In this document: piece after piece, positions 1 through 14,300 of the stretch
Position numbering within the stretch: the first letter of the stretch is position 1
How the letters are laid out: the number at the start of each line of letters is the position of its first letter
Source: Watersipora subatra
Taxonomy: Eukaryota > Bryozoa > Gymnolaemata > Cheilostomatida > Watersiporidae
Reading direction: 5' to 3'
Assembly (NCBI RefSeq): GCF_963576615.1
Contig: NC_088712.1
Coordinates: 18,025,527-18,089,526 of the forward strand
DNA: 64,000 bases
Notes under the pieces: model-generated
Told to the model about the DNA's origin: nothing
Database searches by the model: none
What the model saw: only the letters and a program-made list of their open reading frames with translations
Made by a program: the position numbers and the translations under genes

Positions 1-7
1 AACTTAC

Positions 8-159
8 CTGCTATCTCTCTATCTAGAGCTTTGTCTTCTGCTTCGAGTATCTGCATACGATTTCTTTCCTCTACCGACTTTTTAGGAACGGCAGCTGGAG
101 CCTTGACTATCACCTCTTTAGGTTCTTCCTGTCTCTGTTTCACATCTTCGATCTTCTCA
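8..159 (-). CDS. Internal exon of an unidentified minus-strand gene (charged helix)
   Basis: Acceptor TTTCATAG and strong donor GTAAGTT flank 152 bp with only one open frame (phase 2 entry, phase 1 exit, 50 codons). The peptide is rich in Glu, Lys, Gln and Arg with a short Pro/Ala/Val stretch (KAPAAVPKK), followed by EERNRMQILEAEDKALDREI, which should form a helix or coiled coil. It lies beyond the gene A stop codon, so it belongs to the next gene in this direction. No family recognised. Confidence 0.55.
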
Positions 160-296
160 CTATGAAATATATATTGTACTTTTGTTACTTTGACCGCAAA
201 GAAATTATTCCAACAGAGACATAAATTAATTTTACTTTTAAAATACACGTGTGTGTTTAACTTGACTAGCTCTTTGAAAAATTATAGACTGTGCTC

Positions 297-1400
297 CTAA
301 AATGAAAGAAAACTAGCTCTCCTCCAGTTTCTCTTGTTGATGTTTAAAGATTTTTCTCTTTTTAAATTTAATAATCTATATTTTAATTTCTTACTATTAA
401 CACTCCTATAATGACTATTATATGATGAAATAATCATTATTACCCTTTTGATTATTATTTTCATTATTATCACTATTAATACTATTATTAGCAATATTAT
501 CACCATAATCATGATTCATAAGTAACTATAATTTTATTGCAATCATTTTTTATCATCATAGTATAATGTAATGTAATTGTCAACTAGTATTATTATTGTT
601 TTATCATCGCTGTTATAATTATAATAATACAATTTGTTTTAAATAGTATTGGTTTATCTTAAGAGTTGCGAGTACTACTAGTTTTTTGTTAAGATATCAC
701 TGTTTTTATCATTATTTGCATTATCATTTCAATTGTTTTATTGTTATCGACATTTTTCTTGACTCCTTTTCTTCAACCATGACTGGTAAAAAAAATGATT
801 GATTACGTACCATTTTGACAGCCCAGTATTATAGTATAATGTAATATGAAAATATAGTAAAATAAGACAAAGTGTGATATAATATACTGTAATATACAAT
901 ATAATATAATATAATATAATGATGTGACTTAATAAAATATAGTGTATTATATTAATTTATAATAATATATTATATTGCATATGATAAATATAATATAATA
1001 TATATTAATAATATTAATATTATGTATTATTAATATATAACACTAATAATAAATAAAATAACTATTATATAATGTATATTATATAATATACAATATAATA
1101 TAATATTATGAATTATAATTTAGCAAAATAATTATATATAAAAAATTTATAATACAATAAACATAATACAACAATGATATGTTAATAGTTGATTATCGAT
1201 ATATATAATATAAAATAACAAAATATTAATAATATATTGTAATAATAATGATATGCAACAAAATAATACAAAGTGGTACACAAAAGTGTATCTAGATATA
1301 ATACAGTGTGATATTATATAATAAAGTGTATCACGATATAATACGATTATCAACAGAAGACTCAGACAGCTAAATATAATGATAGATCCTTCAAATATAA
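297..1400. repeat. AT-rich low-complexity tract
   Basis: Almost pure A/T with short ATT, AAT and TATAAT periodicities. Open frames here are chance products of base composition. No gene seen from 160 to 2320. Confidence 0.7.
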
Positions 1401-2320
1401 TAAGAAATAAGCTCAATGTGACCTGGAGTGTGTCTCGCTGTTGATATGCAACTGTTTTGTACACTGACAATCACATTGATTTGGTATCTGTCTCAGATTT
1501 GCTGAGTTGATCTGAAGAAATATCTGGAGTATAGCAAAGACTGTGATTGCCATAAGCAAAGTTGGCATAGACACCATTGCATCACCCTTTAGCCTCCCCA
1601 TTGATTAATAGGAAACCTGGCAATAAAGACAACTTTTATAAAACAACTGGTAAAATTGGTGGCTAGTAAAATTGATTCTACCAAAAAAATTTTAATCTAT
1701 AGATATAAATGTCAGTGTGCATTGTTCGTATGTCCATTTATAGCGGTAAAGTTCTAGAAACAAAAACCTGCTTCATACAGGAATCAAATTTAAATACACT
1801 GTTCCACTGACACTGTTCTGCTTGCCATACTATGAAATAATTGTGCACACAATCATTGCACCGGTTAAAACATGCAAGCTTGAAGTGCCAGTAATAATAC
1901 AATTGGTCACTACCAGCGGTCTTGAAGATCATGATTAATGTAATGATTATAAGCGCAATGATATGCACAGCTTTTATTATAGTAAGGGTTTAAACTAACT
2001 CAAGTTACTAGCTTGAGATACTCAAATTCATTGGGTAAAGAAACTCAGCCAATGGTAAACCAGCTTATAAACAGTGACTGGTAATGTAACATTACCTGTA
2101 ACTGTCTACAAGCTGTTTTTTTCCACGTGCAATGCTGGGTATTCATTAGTACAGTACTACAACTATGGTGGTGAGCTCACATCAAAGTATGTATATGTTT
2201 GAGCATATCACTGAGAGTGCTCAAACAGAAGCACCTCAATTCTAACGTGAACATCATATGGTCTGCGCAACAAGAACTTCAAATGCAAGGTGAACTGTTC
2301 AAAGAAGTGCTACGTTTAAA

Positions 2321-3010
2321 TGGGATTTTCTATCACTTGCATTTGTTTTTGATGCTTGAGGTGATTCTGCTGGCAGGAAATTTTAAAATTAAATTTTAAG
2401 ATTAAACTTAGTAATCGCAATTAAAATGCTCAGAAGAAAAATTTGTGTGAAATGATATCCCTAGTTGTTATCACTGTGATAGTTGGTATCGGCTATTGTG
2501 TTCAAGGTGCAAATCTCTATTCTGTCTGTCTCTTTGCTGCTATAGACATCATAATCTCACTTTCACTTGATCTGAGCATTTTAACCGCGATCAATTTTTG
2601 TCGATCTTGTTCTTGAAACATCCTGGCAGTCAGAACACCTCAAACATCTATATATACATTTCTCAAAGTATGTCTGTCGTATGTCGGTTTTCCGGCTATA
2701 GATTTTAAAATCTCGCTTAAAGATGTGGTTGCATCAAACTTGAGTTGATCTTAAAAGAAAGCATTTTTTTCTCTATCAGTTGATATGTTGTTTGTTGTGT
2801 TAGGCGATCTCATTGCCAAGATATTTGAAGATTAAAATCGAAGAAATCTGATCGCGGTAAAAACGCTCAGACCAAAAAAACATGCCCAGACTTGCCCAAA
2901 ATGATATCACGCGTGATATACCTATCTGTCAATATATCTCGTCATAAACAATTATGACTGATAAAAAATACTGATACTTTCTGATAAAATCTACTAAAAT
3001 TTGTGCAGGC
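2321..3010. mobile_element. Foldback-family element, copy 1
   Basis: The left arm contains TTGATGCTTGAGGTGATTCT and AAAATGCTCAGAAGAAAAAT. The inverted arm contains GAGCATTTTAACCGCGATCA and ACTTTCTGATAAAATCTACT. Arms of about 130 bp recur in four other copies in this window. A Helitron-like fragment (TCAAAGTATGTCTGTC at about 2664) interrupts it. Confidence 0.55.
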
Positions 3011-3023
3011 TCATCTTTAACTT

Positions 3024-3280
3024 TGACAAGCAGCCATGGCATACTGGTCTAGAGCGTCTGACCTACAAACAACAGGAAGTTGTCTTCCCAGAACGCTAGT
3101 GGTGACAGGAACGACATCCAGAATTAAACTTCTCTCTGCAGTTAGGCACGTCTCCAGTTTTCGTCGAGGTTCACTTGCCACTGAACTCAGATTTGTAAAG
3201 CCAAGATTACCGAGCCACATTTTTGCAACCATGTTTGTTCAAACATGCTCAGCATCTGCTTGCAGTAAACTAAGCTGACA
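3024..3280 (+). mobile_element. tRNA-derived SINE-like repeat, copy 1
   Basis: A tRNA-like head (TGGTCTAGAGCGTCTGACC, box A-like) is followed by GTGGTGACAGGAACGACATC and a body ending CTGCTTGCAGTAAAC. The whole is colinear with the copy at 22534-22790. Confidence 0.6.
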
Positions 3281-4299
3281 TCACACTCAATTTTCCAAGA
3301 TTTGCTGAGACACATATACTTGTATAATTGACTTTCATTGCCACATATCATCAAGCATATTGATTTGTCATAAGGTCTCTCACAAACCTTTTCTTTATGC
3401 TAATTATGTAGACATGAAGATCGGGTTCTATTTGAGGAAGACCAACAATGTTTGTGCATCCTTTGATAATGTCTGATGTGTTTAGCGATTATTTCTTCGC
3501 ATCGTATTTCGGTTAGAGTTGATTGTAAAGCGGATGAAAGGTGCATTGATTTCTTTGGTGTTGACGTCAAGCTTTTGTATTAAAAATGTTATTTTAAGAT
3601 ATCGTAATTGGTTGAGTTCGATTCAATGCCACGTGGCCGTTTAAATGGATAAATAAAAGAACAAATAAGAAGGGGTACATTGGACTGAGAAGCACAGTTC
3701 TTGACCTCCAGATTAATAGTAAGTGTCAAAATTTTGAACAGTCATACCTCGGCGTATGAGTGTATCAACATACAAAATATTTAAGATATGAGGAACTTTT
3801 TGAGCAAAGTTTCAGTTTTCGATACGAGACAAATCGGAGACACATTTGGAACTAAGTTTAGTGTGAGATTAAAACAGCTTTAAGTGAGTGTTTAGCAAGC
3901 TAAGTTCATTAAATTTACAGTTTATATTATTTGATGAAACATCACAAGTGTATATTGTTGCCGTAAAACCTCTTTTGAACCACGGTCAGCCGCTACCATC
4001 TGTCTTGAAGATATAAGAACTTCATACAGTTCGGTACATAATATTGTTACATTTTACTGCAGACCATAACCTCTAGATAGTTGTTCGTTACTTTGCGAGT
4101 GTAACTAATAAATAAGAACAATGAAAAACATGTTTTCAATTGTGATATCCGATCTTAGGGAGTTTTTTTAGAGGTTGAGAACAGATTAATTTGTTTTTGG
4201 TTAATTTATAAAAGAAAAAATGGATTTGAGATATGAGAGAGTTAACATAGGAGCTCAATCCCAAAATACATGGAACTTGTATGTCGAAATTTGACTGCA

Positions 4300-5290
4300 A
4301 GCCTAGTTACTGACCTTTGTACAGATTTTGGGAGTAATAGGAGCAAAGAGATCTTGTACTCAAAACTCACAAACTAGTGTACAAGTTTTATACTCCTATC
4401 AACTGACCAGTGTACATATTTGGTATGCTTGACTTTTGGTTGGTAAACAAATATTGTATAACCAAACTACTGGTCCGGGAAAACCTCTTGTACGGCTGAA
4501 CACTGACATCTGTACAAACCTTGTGCATTTAGGTACTGATCTGTGTACAGGTTTTGTACAGCTAAAAACGGTGTACAGATCTTATACATCTAACTACTGA
4601 CCTCTGTACAGGTTTTTTACGGTAACTATTGGCCCGTGTACAGATTTTGTACAAGTAACTACTGACCCATGTACAGATTTTGTACCTCCAACTACTGAGC
4701 TGCCTAAATATCTTGTTCAAGTGATTACTGTTTCATGTATAGATCTTGTACACTTAATTAATAACCGAGGTACAAATCATGTATACCTAATTACTGGCCT
4801 GTGCAGACCTTGTACCCCCAACTACTGACCAGCTTACATATCTTGTACAACTGCATAATTACTAAGTCATGTACAGATGTTGTGCAAGTAAATACTGACC
4901 CGTGTACAGATTTTGTACCTCCAACTTCTGAGCTGCCTACATATCTTGTTCAAGCAATTACCGTTCTATATATAGATCTTGTATACTTAATTAATAACCT
5001 AGGTACAGATCATGTATACCTAGTTACTGGCCTGTGCAGATCTTATACACCCAACTACTGACCTGCTTACATATCTTGTACAACTAATTACTAAGACGTG
5101 TACAGATGTTGTACAGCTGACTACTGAGTTGTGTACAGATGTTGTGCAGCTGACAACTGGTACCTATACAGATCTTGTGCGATAAAGCGACTAACCCAGT
5201 TACTGATCTTAAACAGCTAACTACTGACAAAGATAAAAGTTGTGTACTTCTATTACTCACCAGAATACAAATTTTGTTTTTATTCTCTCT
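4300..5290. repeat. Degenerate tandem array with higher-order period
   Basis: A unit of about 30-36 bp built on GTACAGATTTTGTAC and AACTACTGACC is repeated for about 1 kb. A longer block starting near 4669 (CATGTACAGATTTTGTACCT) is duplicated near 4899, giving a higher-order period of about 230 bp. Chance reading frames lie across it. Confidence 0.75.
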
Positions 5291-5590
5291 GATTGGTGTA
5301 CGGAACACGCATTACTAAACACTGGCTAGTATATCGGTGTAAAACGCTTCTTTGTATTTCTTCTCATTATAATCACACATTGTTGCTATTTATTTTAAGA
5401 ACTTTATACATTCAGAATTAGGTTAGGAAAAATCATTGTTTAACAAACTGTCATTCTCATACTGGGTAAAGTAGCATAGTTGGTAGGAAGGTGATTATAT
5501 GGGGCTGATCAAATGCTTAGAGATACATGTACATAATTGATGAGAAACAATGTATCAAACTACAGCTTACATGATATATATACCATATAT

Positions 5591-5904
<314 letters not shown>

Positions 5905-5970
<66 letters not shown>
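5905..5970. repeat. (TA)n microsatellite at a Helitron-like 3' end
   Basis: TA dinucleotides starting right after GCTAGTAA. Confidence 0.93.
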
Positions 5971-5973
<3 letters not shown>

Positions 5974-6550
5974 TACTAGTAATCATAGGTAGAGTATCAT
6001 GTTATACCTTAGATGATATACATACTAGTAACCGTAGGTACTGTACAGTATCATGTTGTACCTTAGTTGATATACATACCAGTAATCCTAGGTAGAATAT
6101 CATGTTATAAATTAGATGATATACATGTACATACCAGTAATCATAGAATGTAGGTATTTAATATTGAAGCCTTGTATATATACATGTACATATATTTATA
6201 AATAAAAATGGATTTCTCACCATGGTTTACCCATGTGGGTGGTAATGTTTACTGAGAATTGAGTCTCCTATCAGAGACCTGGGAGTTTGAGCACTCGCCT
6301 CAAGGTCTTAGCTGTTCCCAATAATGAACTTTCTGCAAATAACTTATCTTGACCTTTTTCGGTATTTAGCCAAGCCACATTTGATGTGCAGGTAGTATAT
6401 ATGTGTTTAAATGGATGCCACCATTTTTGTGGCAATATACGGAGCAAGCTGTTTTGCGGTTAATACATTCTAGAATTGTGCTAAATGCTGAGGTGCAGAG
6501 TTCTTGACACGATTGTGAGATTTTGTCTATCACTTGAATATTTATTGATG

Positions 6551-6586
6551 ATTATCGCTATCTAGATATTTATCTAGATAGCGATA
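6551..6586. repeat. Perfect inverted repeat
   Basis: TATCGCTATCTAGATA and its inverse around a 3-bp centre; a strong hairpin in otherwise featureless DNA. Confidence 0.7.
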
Positions 6587-7399
6587 AAAATATAAATAAA
6601 TAAGAATGCAGTTTAAAGCTTTAATGATCTGGTCAGTTATTTGTGTGTTCAATCTTTCATTTATTCATTCATTCATTCATGTGGGTGTCGGTAATTATTG
6701 CCACTTTGCGCAAAATATAGCTAGTAGCTGTCGGTCCAACATATGACCATTTAAACTTAAGAATATACTGACCCCTGCATCTAGTTTTATGCTAATAGTT
6801 AGAATGAAGTTTTATGCCTTTATTAGCCGCTGAGAGCCAAGGTATGATGAAAATTGATTTCACCTTTTGATAAACATTATGGATTTCAAATGAACAGATT
6901 TTGCTAACAAAAGAATTCGTTCAGACAGTCAAGAGGCATTTTGAGTATGAGAATTTGCTAAGCTTATAGATTCCCTTGCAAATAGCTGAAGTCAAATCTT
7001 AAATATGTAGCTGTCAGTTGACTAGGTCACATGGCTGCCTTTTTTAGAGTCAGTTGTGATTACTCAGATTGCTACAAGCTAGTCTGAACCAATTTTGAAA
7101 ATCCTACAATTTTACTTTTCAATTAAATTAGTTTTTGCAATGTTTGGTATTTTGTTAAATTGTTACAGTTAGGTTTGCGATTGGATAAGACTACATTAAT
7201 TTCCAGTTAGGTTTGTGAGTAGACAACACTACCTTTCTTTCCATTTAGGTTTGCTCATGGACACTACCACTGCCCCTTCCTATTATGTTTACAACTAGAC
7301 AGCGTCACATTCTCTTCCCATTATAGTTACAAGTAGACAACCCCCACCAACCCTCCAGTTAAGTCTGTTATTGGACAAGTTTGCCTTTCTTCCAGCTAG

Positions 7400-7750
7400 G
7401 CTTGCTATTGGACAACACCCTCTCCTCCCTTCAAGTTCTGTTTGTCATTGGACAACACCCTCTCATTCCTTCTAGTTCTGTTTGTCATTGGACAACACCC
7501 TCTCATTCCTTCTAGTTCTGTTTGTCATTGGACAACACCCTCTCATTCCTTCTAGTTCTGTTTGTCATTGGACAACACCCTCTCATTCCTTCTAGTTCTG
7601 TTTGTCATTGGACAACACCCTTTCATTCCTTCTAGTTCTGTTTGTCATTGGACAACACCCTCTCATTCCTTCTAGTTCTGTTTGTCATTGGACAACACCC
7701 GCTCATTCCTTCTAGTTCTGTTTGTCATTGGACAACACCCTATTCTCCGT
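7400..7750. repeat. 40-bp minisatellite
   Basis: At least eight near-identical copies of a unit containing TTTGTCATTGGACAACACCC and TTCCTTCTAGTTCTG. Older, more diverged copies of the same unit extend from about 7180 to 7850. Confidence 0.9.
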
Positions 7751-9084
7751 TCCAGTTAGGTTTCCTATTAGACCATACCACCTTTTTTCTAGTTAGGTTT
7801 AGTACTCAACAATACCACCTGCTCTTCTAGCTAGATTTTCTATTACACAGCCCCTCAATTAATCATACAATTATAATTGCAGCTGTAAAAACTAGCTAAA
7901 ACACCTCTAGACTAGTTAGATTGAATTGGAATAATTAACAAGCAAAAACATTAATAGGTAGCAAGCAATAAGCCATGAACAAGCAATAAGCTATGCAAAC
8001 TTCCGCAGAAGGCTACTTGAGTGCGGAGTGAAGCTTTTGAACAACACAATTACATGTTTATTGCAAGAGTCCATTGAATGAATAACCACTGTCAATAGCC
8101 AACTTAATCCGTTGAAGAATGACCTTCTCTTGCTATTCTATCCGAGCGTTACCTTTGATTGCTGTATACTATATTTTATAATACAACGCTAGTCCATATA
8201 GATTTCAAGTTAATTTGTCTCACACATTGCTACAAGCTGTTGTTTCCAAAACAATAAATGCTAGAAAAATTCACATTTTGGAAATTGTTTAACATTGGCT
8301 GCCGTTACTAGTTTATCGTTCAGCTAGCCGCTACAGCAGATCAAATATGTCAGTATGTCTGGACCTGTTCTTGCTTGCTGGATAACATCTCTGTACTGCT
8401 GAGAAATGGGCTCTAGCAATGCAAAAGCTTGTACTCCTTAATACCTTTTGCATATAGTTTGATAGAAATGGCACAAATCAATAAGAATCATACCGGCTCG
8501 AATGACGCCCAGTCTAAAAAGGTTTGCCTTGTGGTGCTCCTGCTCTAGTAAAAAGTTCATCTTGATAATCACAGAATGGAATTTAAGGATAGAAATCTTT
8601 TTTGAATTTTTGATGGAGATCACCGAAATTGACCAAAGTGACATACCCCATATCTTGCAAAAGAACTTCAAATATGAGGAATAAGGGCAGAGATACCTGA
8701 GATACCAGACTGAGATACAAAGATGCAGCTAAATGCAAGATGACGCTGAGGGAACTAGACATAAGCAGATGGCAAAAGATAGTGAAAACAGAACTGCATA
8801 GAAATCAGTGATAGATCCTAAACCATAAAACAGTCATCGTCGAAATGACTGACTGGCAATGACTGAATGAGATAGAGACTAGTTTATAATTCAAGTAACA
8901 GCTTGCTTGTGTTGACTAGCCTATCAGGTGTAAAGAGTGTAATGTCACTGCAGAGTAATACCAGATGTGTGTAATGGAGAAACATTCAATGCCTTCTATA
9001 TGTATATTTGCCTTTACCAAAGCTACCCGTGGCTGATAGCTTGCAATACATCTTAGTAGAAGTGTTAGGGAGCTGCGGTTGTAT

Positions 9085-9420
9085 ATATTACTGGTTGGGG
9101 TTTGATTGTTGGAAAGCTTACTGATGGTAACAAAAAGGGCTCTGGTGGTGACAGAAAGACACTGGTTGCAACATAAATGGCTCTGGTGACAAAAAAGCTC
9201 ACTGATGGTAACATAAAGGCCATTGGTGGTGACAGAAAAAGACGGAATGTGATAGAAAAGAATCTGGTGGTGACAAAAAGGCTACTGGTGATGGCAGAAA
9301 AAACTCTGGCGACAAAAAATCGCTGATGGTAACAGAAAGGCCACTGGTGGTGACAGAAAGGCTACTGGTGATGGCAAAAATAGTGTCGCTAACAGAAAGG
9401 GCTCTTCTACCAAGTCAACA
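9085..9420. repeat. Degenerate G-rich tandem repeat
   Basis: Variants of CTCTGGTGGTGACAGAAA and GGCTACTGGTGATGGCA alternate without a strict period. Confidence 0.6.
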
Positions 9421-9795
9421 ATTCAAATTATTCTGCTAAAGCGAGACTCATCATGAGATAAAAAAGATTTCTAGAACATTCTATGATCTGTTCTTGATGG
9501 GTTTGTGAATTTCTTTCAATATACAGATACTAAAGCATGAACGGACCTCATAGTTGTTTATATTGTTGATATTATAGGTTGATTCAATAAAATCAACCTA
9601 AATATAGCAAAGTTTATAATATTTCAGTTTTAAACATTTATTCTTTTGTTTATGAGTTCATATTTAATTCCTCCTTAATAAACACAATTGTTACACTAGC
9701 ACCTACTCAGCCTTCTTGTGTTGATGAAAGAAAGTTATTTGTGTTAACTGTTCACTTTGAGGTACATGTATGTATACTGGTATGACTGTCATATT

Positions 9796-9840
9796 ATTTA
9801 AAACTTCTATATACATGTATATAGAAGTTTTAAATAATTT
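9796..9840. repeat. Near-perfect palindrome
   Basis: ATTATTTAAAACTTCTATA and its inverse meet at a central ACATGT, giving a hairpin of roughly 20 bp per arm. Confidence 0.7.
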
Positions 9841-10344
9841 TAAATACTTTTTATAAAATTATTTAAAATTTAAAATTCGGAAACTTTTCACGTTTTGAAT
9901 AGCAAAACAAGTGAAGCTATTACTTTTGCTAACCTAGCAACCTTAATTATGATTTTAAAAACTTGCAAATAAAAAGGTAAATAAAAATAATCTTGGTTTT
10001 AAAATTTTATCAGAGTTTATAATGATTTTTTGTCTAAGACCGTTTCTAACAGATTATATTTAAAAAATACTACACTTTTGAAAATAGAACCATCTTTTTG
10101 TGCATGATGGTATCAATAAAAATATTGCAGCTACTAAATCTGACCTAATTTCACATACATACATGTGCATACATGCATTTATATTAAGTAACGTCATAAC
10201 AAATCTGGTTTGATTTCAGTGACAAAGCTTGAAACACTTTCATTATGTTTTCCAATACCTCGGCAATCTCATGTGATGGGAGAGATCATTGGGTGATACG
10301 ATAAAGTGCAGAGAGTAACTATCTGTGCAATTATTTGATTGGTG

Positions 10345-10492
10345 ATTGGTTGATTGGTGCAGGTGTTGATTGGTGATTGGTTGATTAGTTCAGGTGTTGA
10401 TTGGTGATTGGTTGATTGGTGCAGGTGTTGATTGGTGATTGGTTGATTAGTTCAGGTGTTGATTGGTGATTGGTTGATTAGTTCAGGTGTTG
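10345..10492. repeat. 31-bp minisatellite
   Basis: About five copies of a unit containing GATTGGTGATTGGTTGATT and CAGGTGTT, with two alternating variants (GGTGCAGG and AGTTCAGG). Confidence 0.85.
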
Positions 10493-10583
10493 AAGTGAAT
10501 TGATAAGCTACATGTTCTGAGTTCAAATCCAAAATGGAGTAATCTTTTTATGAGAACCTCCAGCCATGGCTTCAGACAGTTGA

Positions 10584-10608
10584 ACAGACAGACAGACAGA
10601 CAGACAGA
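10584..10608. repeat. (GACA)n microsatellite
   Basis: Short run of CAGA/GACA units after a SINE-like box B motif (GAGTTCAAATCC at about 10521). Confidence 0.85.
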
Positions 10609-10734
10609 AAAACACGGTTTTTATTAAAGTATAAACTATCCTTATATTCTGACACACATTTTTTATTTAGTAAAAATGATAAATACATAACTTAGTCGGT
10701 GCGCAGCTTTCATACCAATAATCAAGCAGCTTCC

Positions 10735-11370
10735 ATATATAGCTAGAATTCTATATAGCTAGGATTCCATGTAGCTAAAATTTCTTATAGCTAGAATTCC
10801 ATAAAGCTAGGATTCCATATAGTTAGGTTTCGATACAGCCAGGAATATATATAGCTAGGATTCCACATAGCTAGGATTCCATATAGCTAATATTCATACA
10901 GCCAGGAATATATATATATATAGCTAGGATTCCATATAGTTAGGTAGGATTCCATATAGCTAGGATTCGATATAGCCAGGAATATATAAATAGCTAGGAT
11001 TCCATACAGCTAGAATTCTATATAGCTAGGATTCCATATAGCTAGACTTCCTTATAGCTAGGATTTCATATACCTAAAATTCCATATAGCTAGAATTTCA
11101 TATAGCTATGATTCCATATAACTAGAATTTCATATAGCTAGAATTCTATTTAGCTAGAATTCTATATAGCTTGGATTCTATATAGCTAGGACTCCATTTA
11201 GCTAAAATTTCATATAGCTAAAATTTCATATAGCTAGGATTCCATAGAGCTAGGATTCCATATGGTTAGGTTTCGATACAGCCAGGAATCTATATAGCTA
11301 GGATTCCATATAGCTAGGATTCCATATAGCTAGGATTCCATATAGCTAGAATTCCATATAGCTAGTAGGT
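10735..11370. repeat. ~17-bp AT-rich minisatellite
   Basis: More than 30 variant copies of ATAGCTAGGATTCCATAT, with a longer super-unit containing TTTCGATACAGCCAGGAAT recurring near 10820, 10965 and 11270. Confidence 0.85.
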
Positions 11371-14300
11371 AATGGTTTCATCAAGCTAAGAACTTTCCAG
11401 TTTGTTTGAGTTGTATGAGAACTCAAGCCAGAATTCCTACCGCTTTACATACACTAAACAAAGGAGAAATAAAAAATGGTTACAAATATCCAACCCAGTG
11501 ATCGAAAACCGCCACTTGATTTGAAGTTTTGCTGTGGTTGGAGATACTAACTGTTATGCTAATTGTGCTGCAATCATGGTCTCTAATTAAAAAATTAAAC
11601 CAGATCTTTACAATTTTCTAGCCTAAAAACTAACACCAGATCAAGATCACCCTCTTTTAATGAGCAACACCATTGTTACACCAACCATCTACCATCACTC
11701 ATAGCACTATCTAGCTAAGTCAAATAGGGTAAAAGAAAATAAATAAAAGTGGTGCACCTTGCGTTCTTTGGGCTTAAAGAAGATTGCTTTTGACACCCAG
11801 ACACTTTTTCATCATTTAAAATCTTTCCAGAAACCACTTCCCAAACAGTTTTAAAAACAGCCCAGCTATCTGACAGCAATGGAAACAAAACCAGGAGATA
11901 CCAGCTTTACGTATTCTTTGAGAAAAGCTCTATGCCACTTTTTTGGTATTTGTGCAGGCTCAAAATGAAAAAAAAACAATTTACTCAAGGAATGTAGTTT
12001 TTATTTATTGGTTCAGTCAGAAACCTAATATTTGATGAAGACGCTAGCATTTCACCATGGTTATATAGATAAACAAATTGTCTTCAAAACAACAGGAATG
12101 GGTAAGCTTGTTGTGGTTTATTCAAGAGAAACTTACCGCGAAGCTGAAGGAGTCCTGCGTGACTAACGACTGTGTTTAGTTATTTCTGCGTATTGACTAG
12201 CTAGTCCTACCTCAGGCTCGGATCAATACAATAGACAAGCGTATTCAATGTATGTATTTCTATGACACACTCAATGGAACAATAATCTCATATTTCCATT
12301 TGCCTATGACGAGGGGAGACGATGATAATACTATTTGCGCTACTAAGAAGTGCTCTATTCGGTTGATTTGTAATGGAATTTTAGCATTAAATTAAATAAA
12401 ACTGGCGGCATTTTCAGCACACGTTATGGATTTCAGTCTATTGCTTCAATACAAAAGAAACGTTTCAAGTTCATGTATGGTTTTGAAAGTTTTCCTGTTG
12501 AAATATTCTGCTCACCAGCTTATGGTCAGAAATATATTTTTGTTATTTAAGGCGTTATATTCCATTGACTAACTTGCTACTTAATATTCCAAGTAATAAT
12601 ATCCCGTTTAATAACTTGCTTTAAAGTAAAACGCGTTTATAGGATGTGGTATGTTATAAGCTTTTCTCTAGTTTTCAGACTTAAAGATGTCATCTGCATG
12701 CATTACATGTAAGCAAATCTAACGAAACAGAAATCAAACCTTTGCTACAGATCATGGGTTTGATAAAATACACTTAAAAGGATACAAATACAACATGATA
12801 ACGATATACACAATGAAAACAATAAACAAAATGTTTACAATAATAAAAGTGATAATCATTCATCTATCTAAAGCAATATTAAAAAATTGGAAAAAAGATC
12901 ACATGATGCAGTTTAGAACCCATGACATTAAGCTTTGCCAACCAGCATCCCACTACCAGCACCAATTGTTAACCTTCGATGGTTATAGAATTATTGCGCA
13001 CATAATTATTCTCTGTGCTTTTTAGGTACCAGGTGCCAATCTTTACTATAGTGAGATTAAGTTTATCTGCTTGTCCAAAACCTTGCCTATAGATTGGGAA
13101 AAAAGATAGCTTTCAACAGGTTTCGAACTCTCAACTCTCAGCTTGGTAAACCAAAACTCTACCACCTCAACCTATTGACCACCTTGCATGTTATTGTATT
13201 ATTGTGCATGTGCTTATTTGCTGTGCTTTATTGCACACTTGACAATCTCTTACGACACCAGATAACCAAGTAGAAACTATTTTTAAAAATCTTCAGGCTA
13301 TGGCTTTTGTTTATGCATCGCACAAACATCTGTTTAAGCGCTTATTCACAATCAATGAAGCATACAAGACTTCGTTATTGTTTATGATTGTGTACACAAC
13401 TCAGAGTAAAATCTACCGTGTTTTTCGTAAAACTGTGAGTGGAATTTGAATGCCTGATCTTTCCCCATCACATCTCAAAGCATAGGGAATCGCCTACCCT
13501 TGCACATAAAGGATTGGACAACTCCCTTAAATTCAAGTGGTTGTATTATATAAAAACAGTGATGACTCAGAGGTTGTAAGGTTTGGCAAGTTTGAGCCAC
13601 ACTGTCACAGTAATCAGTCTGTAGCATACGATCTTATATTTTTCTGTTTTTAACTTTGCAGGGTGATCACTCTTTGCTTACTTTAAAATACGGTTTGGCT
13701 CCAGGCCTTCCGCAAGGTAAATAAAAATATTTTTGAAAACTCTGGCTAGTTTATGAAACCCGGCTTCTAAAACACTTTCTTGTGGGCTACCTGATTAAAA
13801 ATGAACAAATATCTAGGCATAAAAAATTGTAAATAGTTGACTCTTACAGGATTTCAACTTTTTCAAAAGCACATTTTAATCTTTACCTGTTTGTTTTAAT
13901 ACAATCAATTTAATTAAAGGTAATTTTAATTTAAAACTAATGTAGAAGCTATTAAAAATAATGGTTAACCTACATATAGAAATTTATTTGGCTAAACAAC
14001 TTGCTGGCTCAAGTTGATTTTTAAAACTTGTTGAAAAAAGAAAATAAAATTCCTAAAGAAATTTAACAACATCAGACAGCAGTAAACTGTTTTGACAAAA
14101 TGAGCCCTGACTGCCTAACCTCTGAGGTAGTCATATCTTATCTGCAATCTTTACTCTAATAAAAGGCCACTGTCGGTATATTTGTCTGTCACAAGCCAGG
14201 GTTAGTTACTTCATTAGTAAAAAGTTGCATCATGCTAGAATAGAACATCAAACCTTTAACTTAGTGGACTGGCGTTCTATCACCTTCACCAATCAACCAT

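Noticed and set aside
297..1470. Long hydrophobic frames in A/T-rich DNA resembling mitochondrial proteins
   Set aside because: Composition alone explains them. No conserved mitochondrial motif is visible and there is no sign of a mitochondrial insert.
7400..7750. Regular 40-bp units (and the 37-bp units at 16.7-17.0 kb) considered as a CRISPR array
   Set aside because: The units are contiguous tandem copies without unique spacers, and the genome is clearly eukaryotic.
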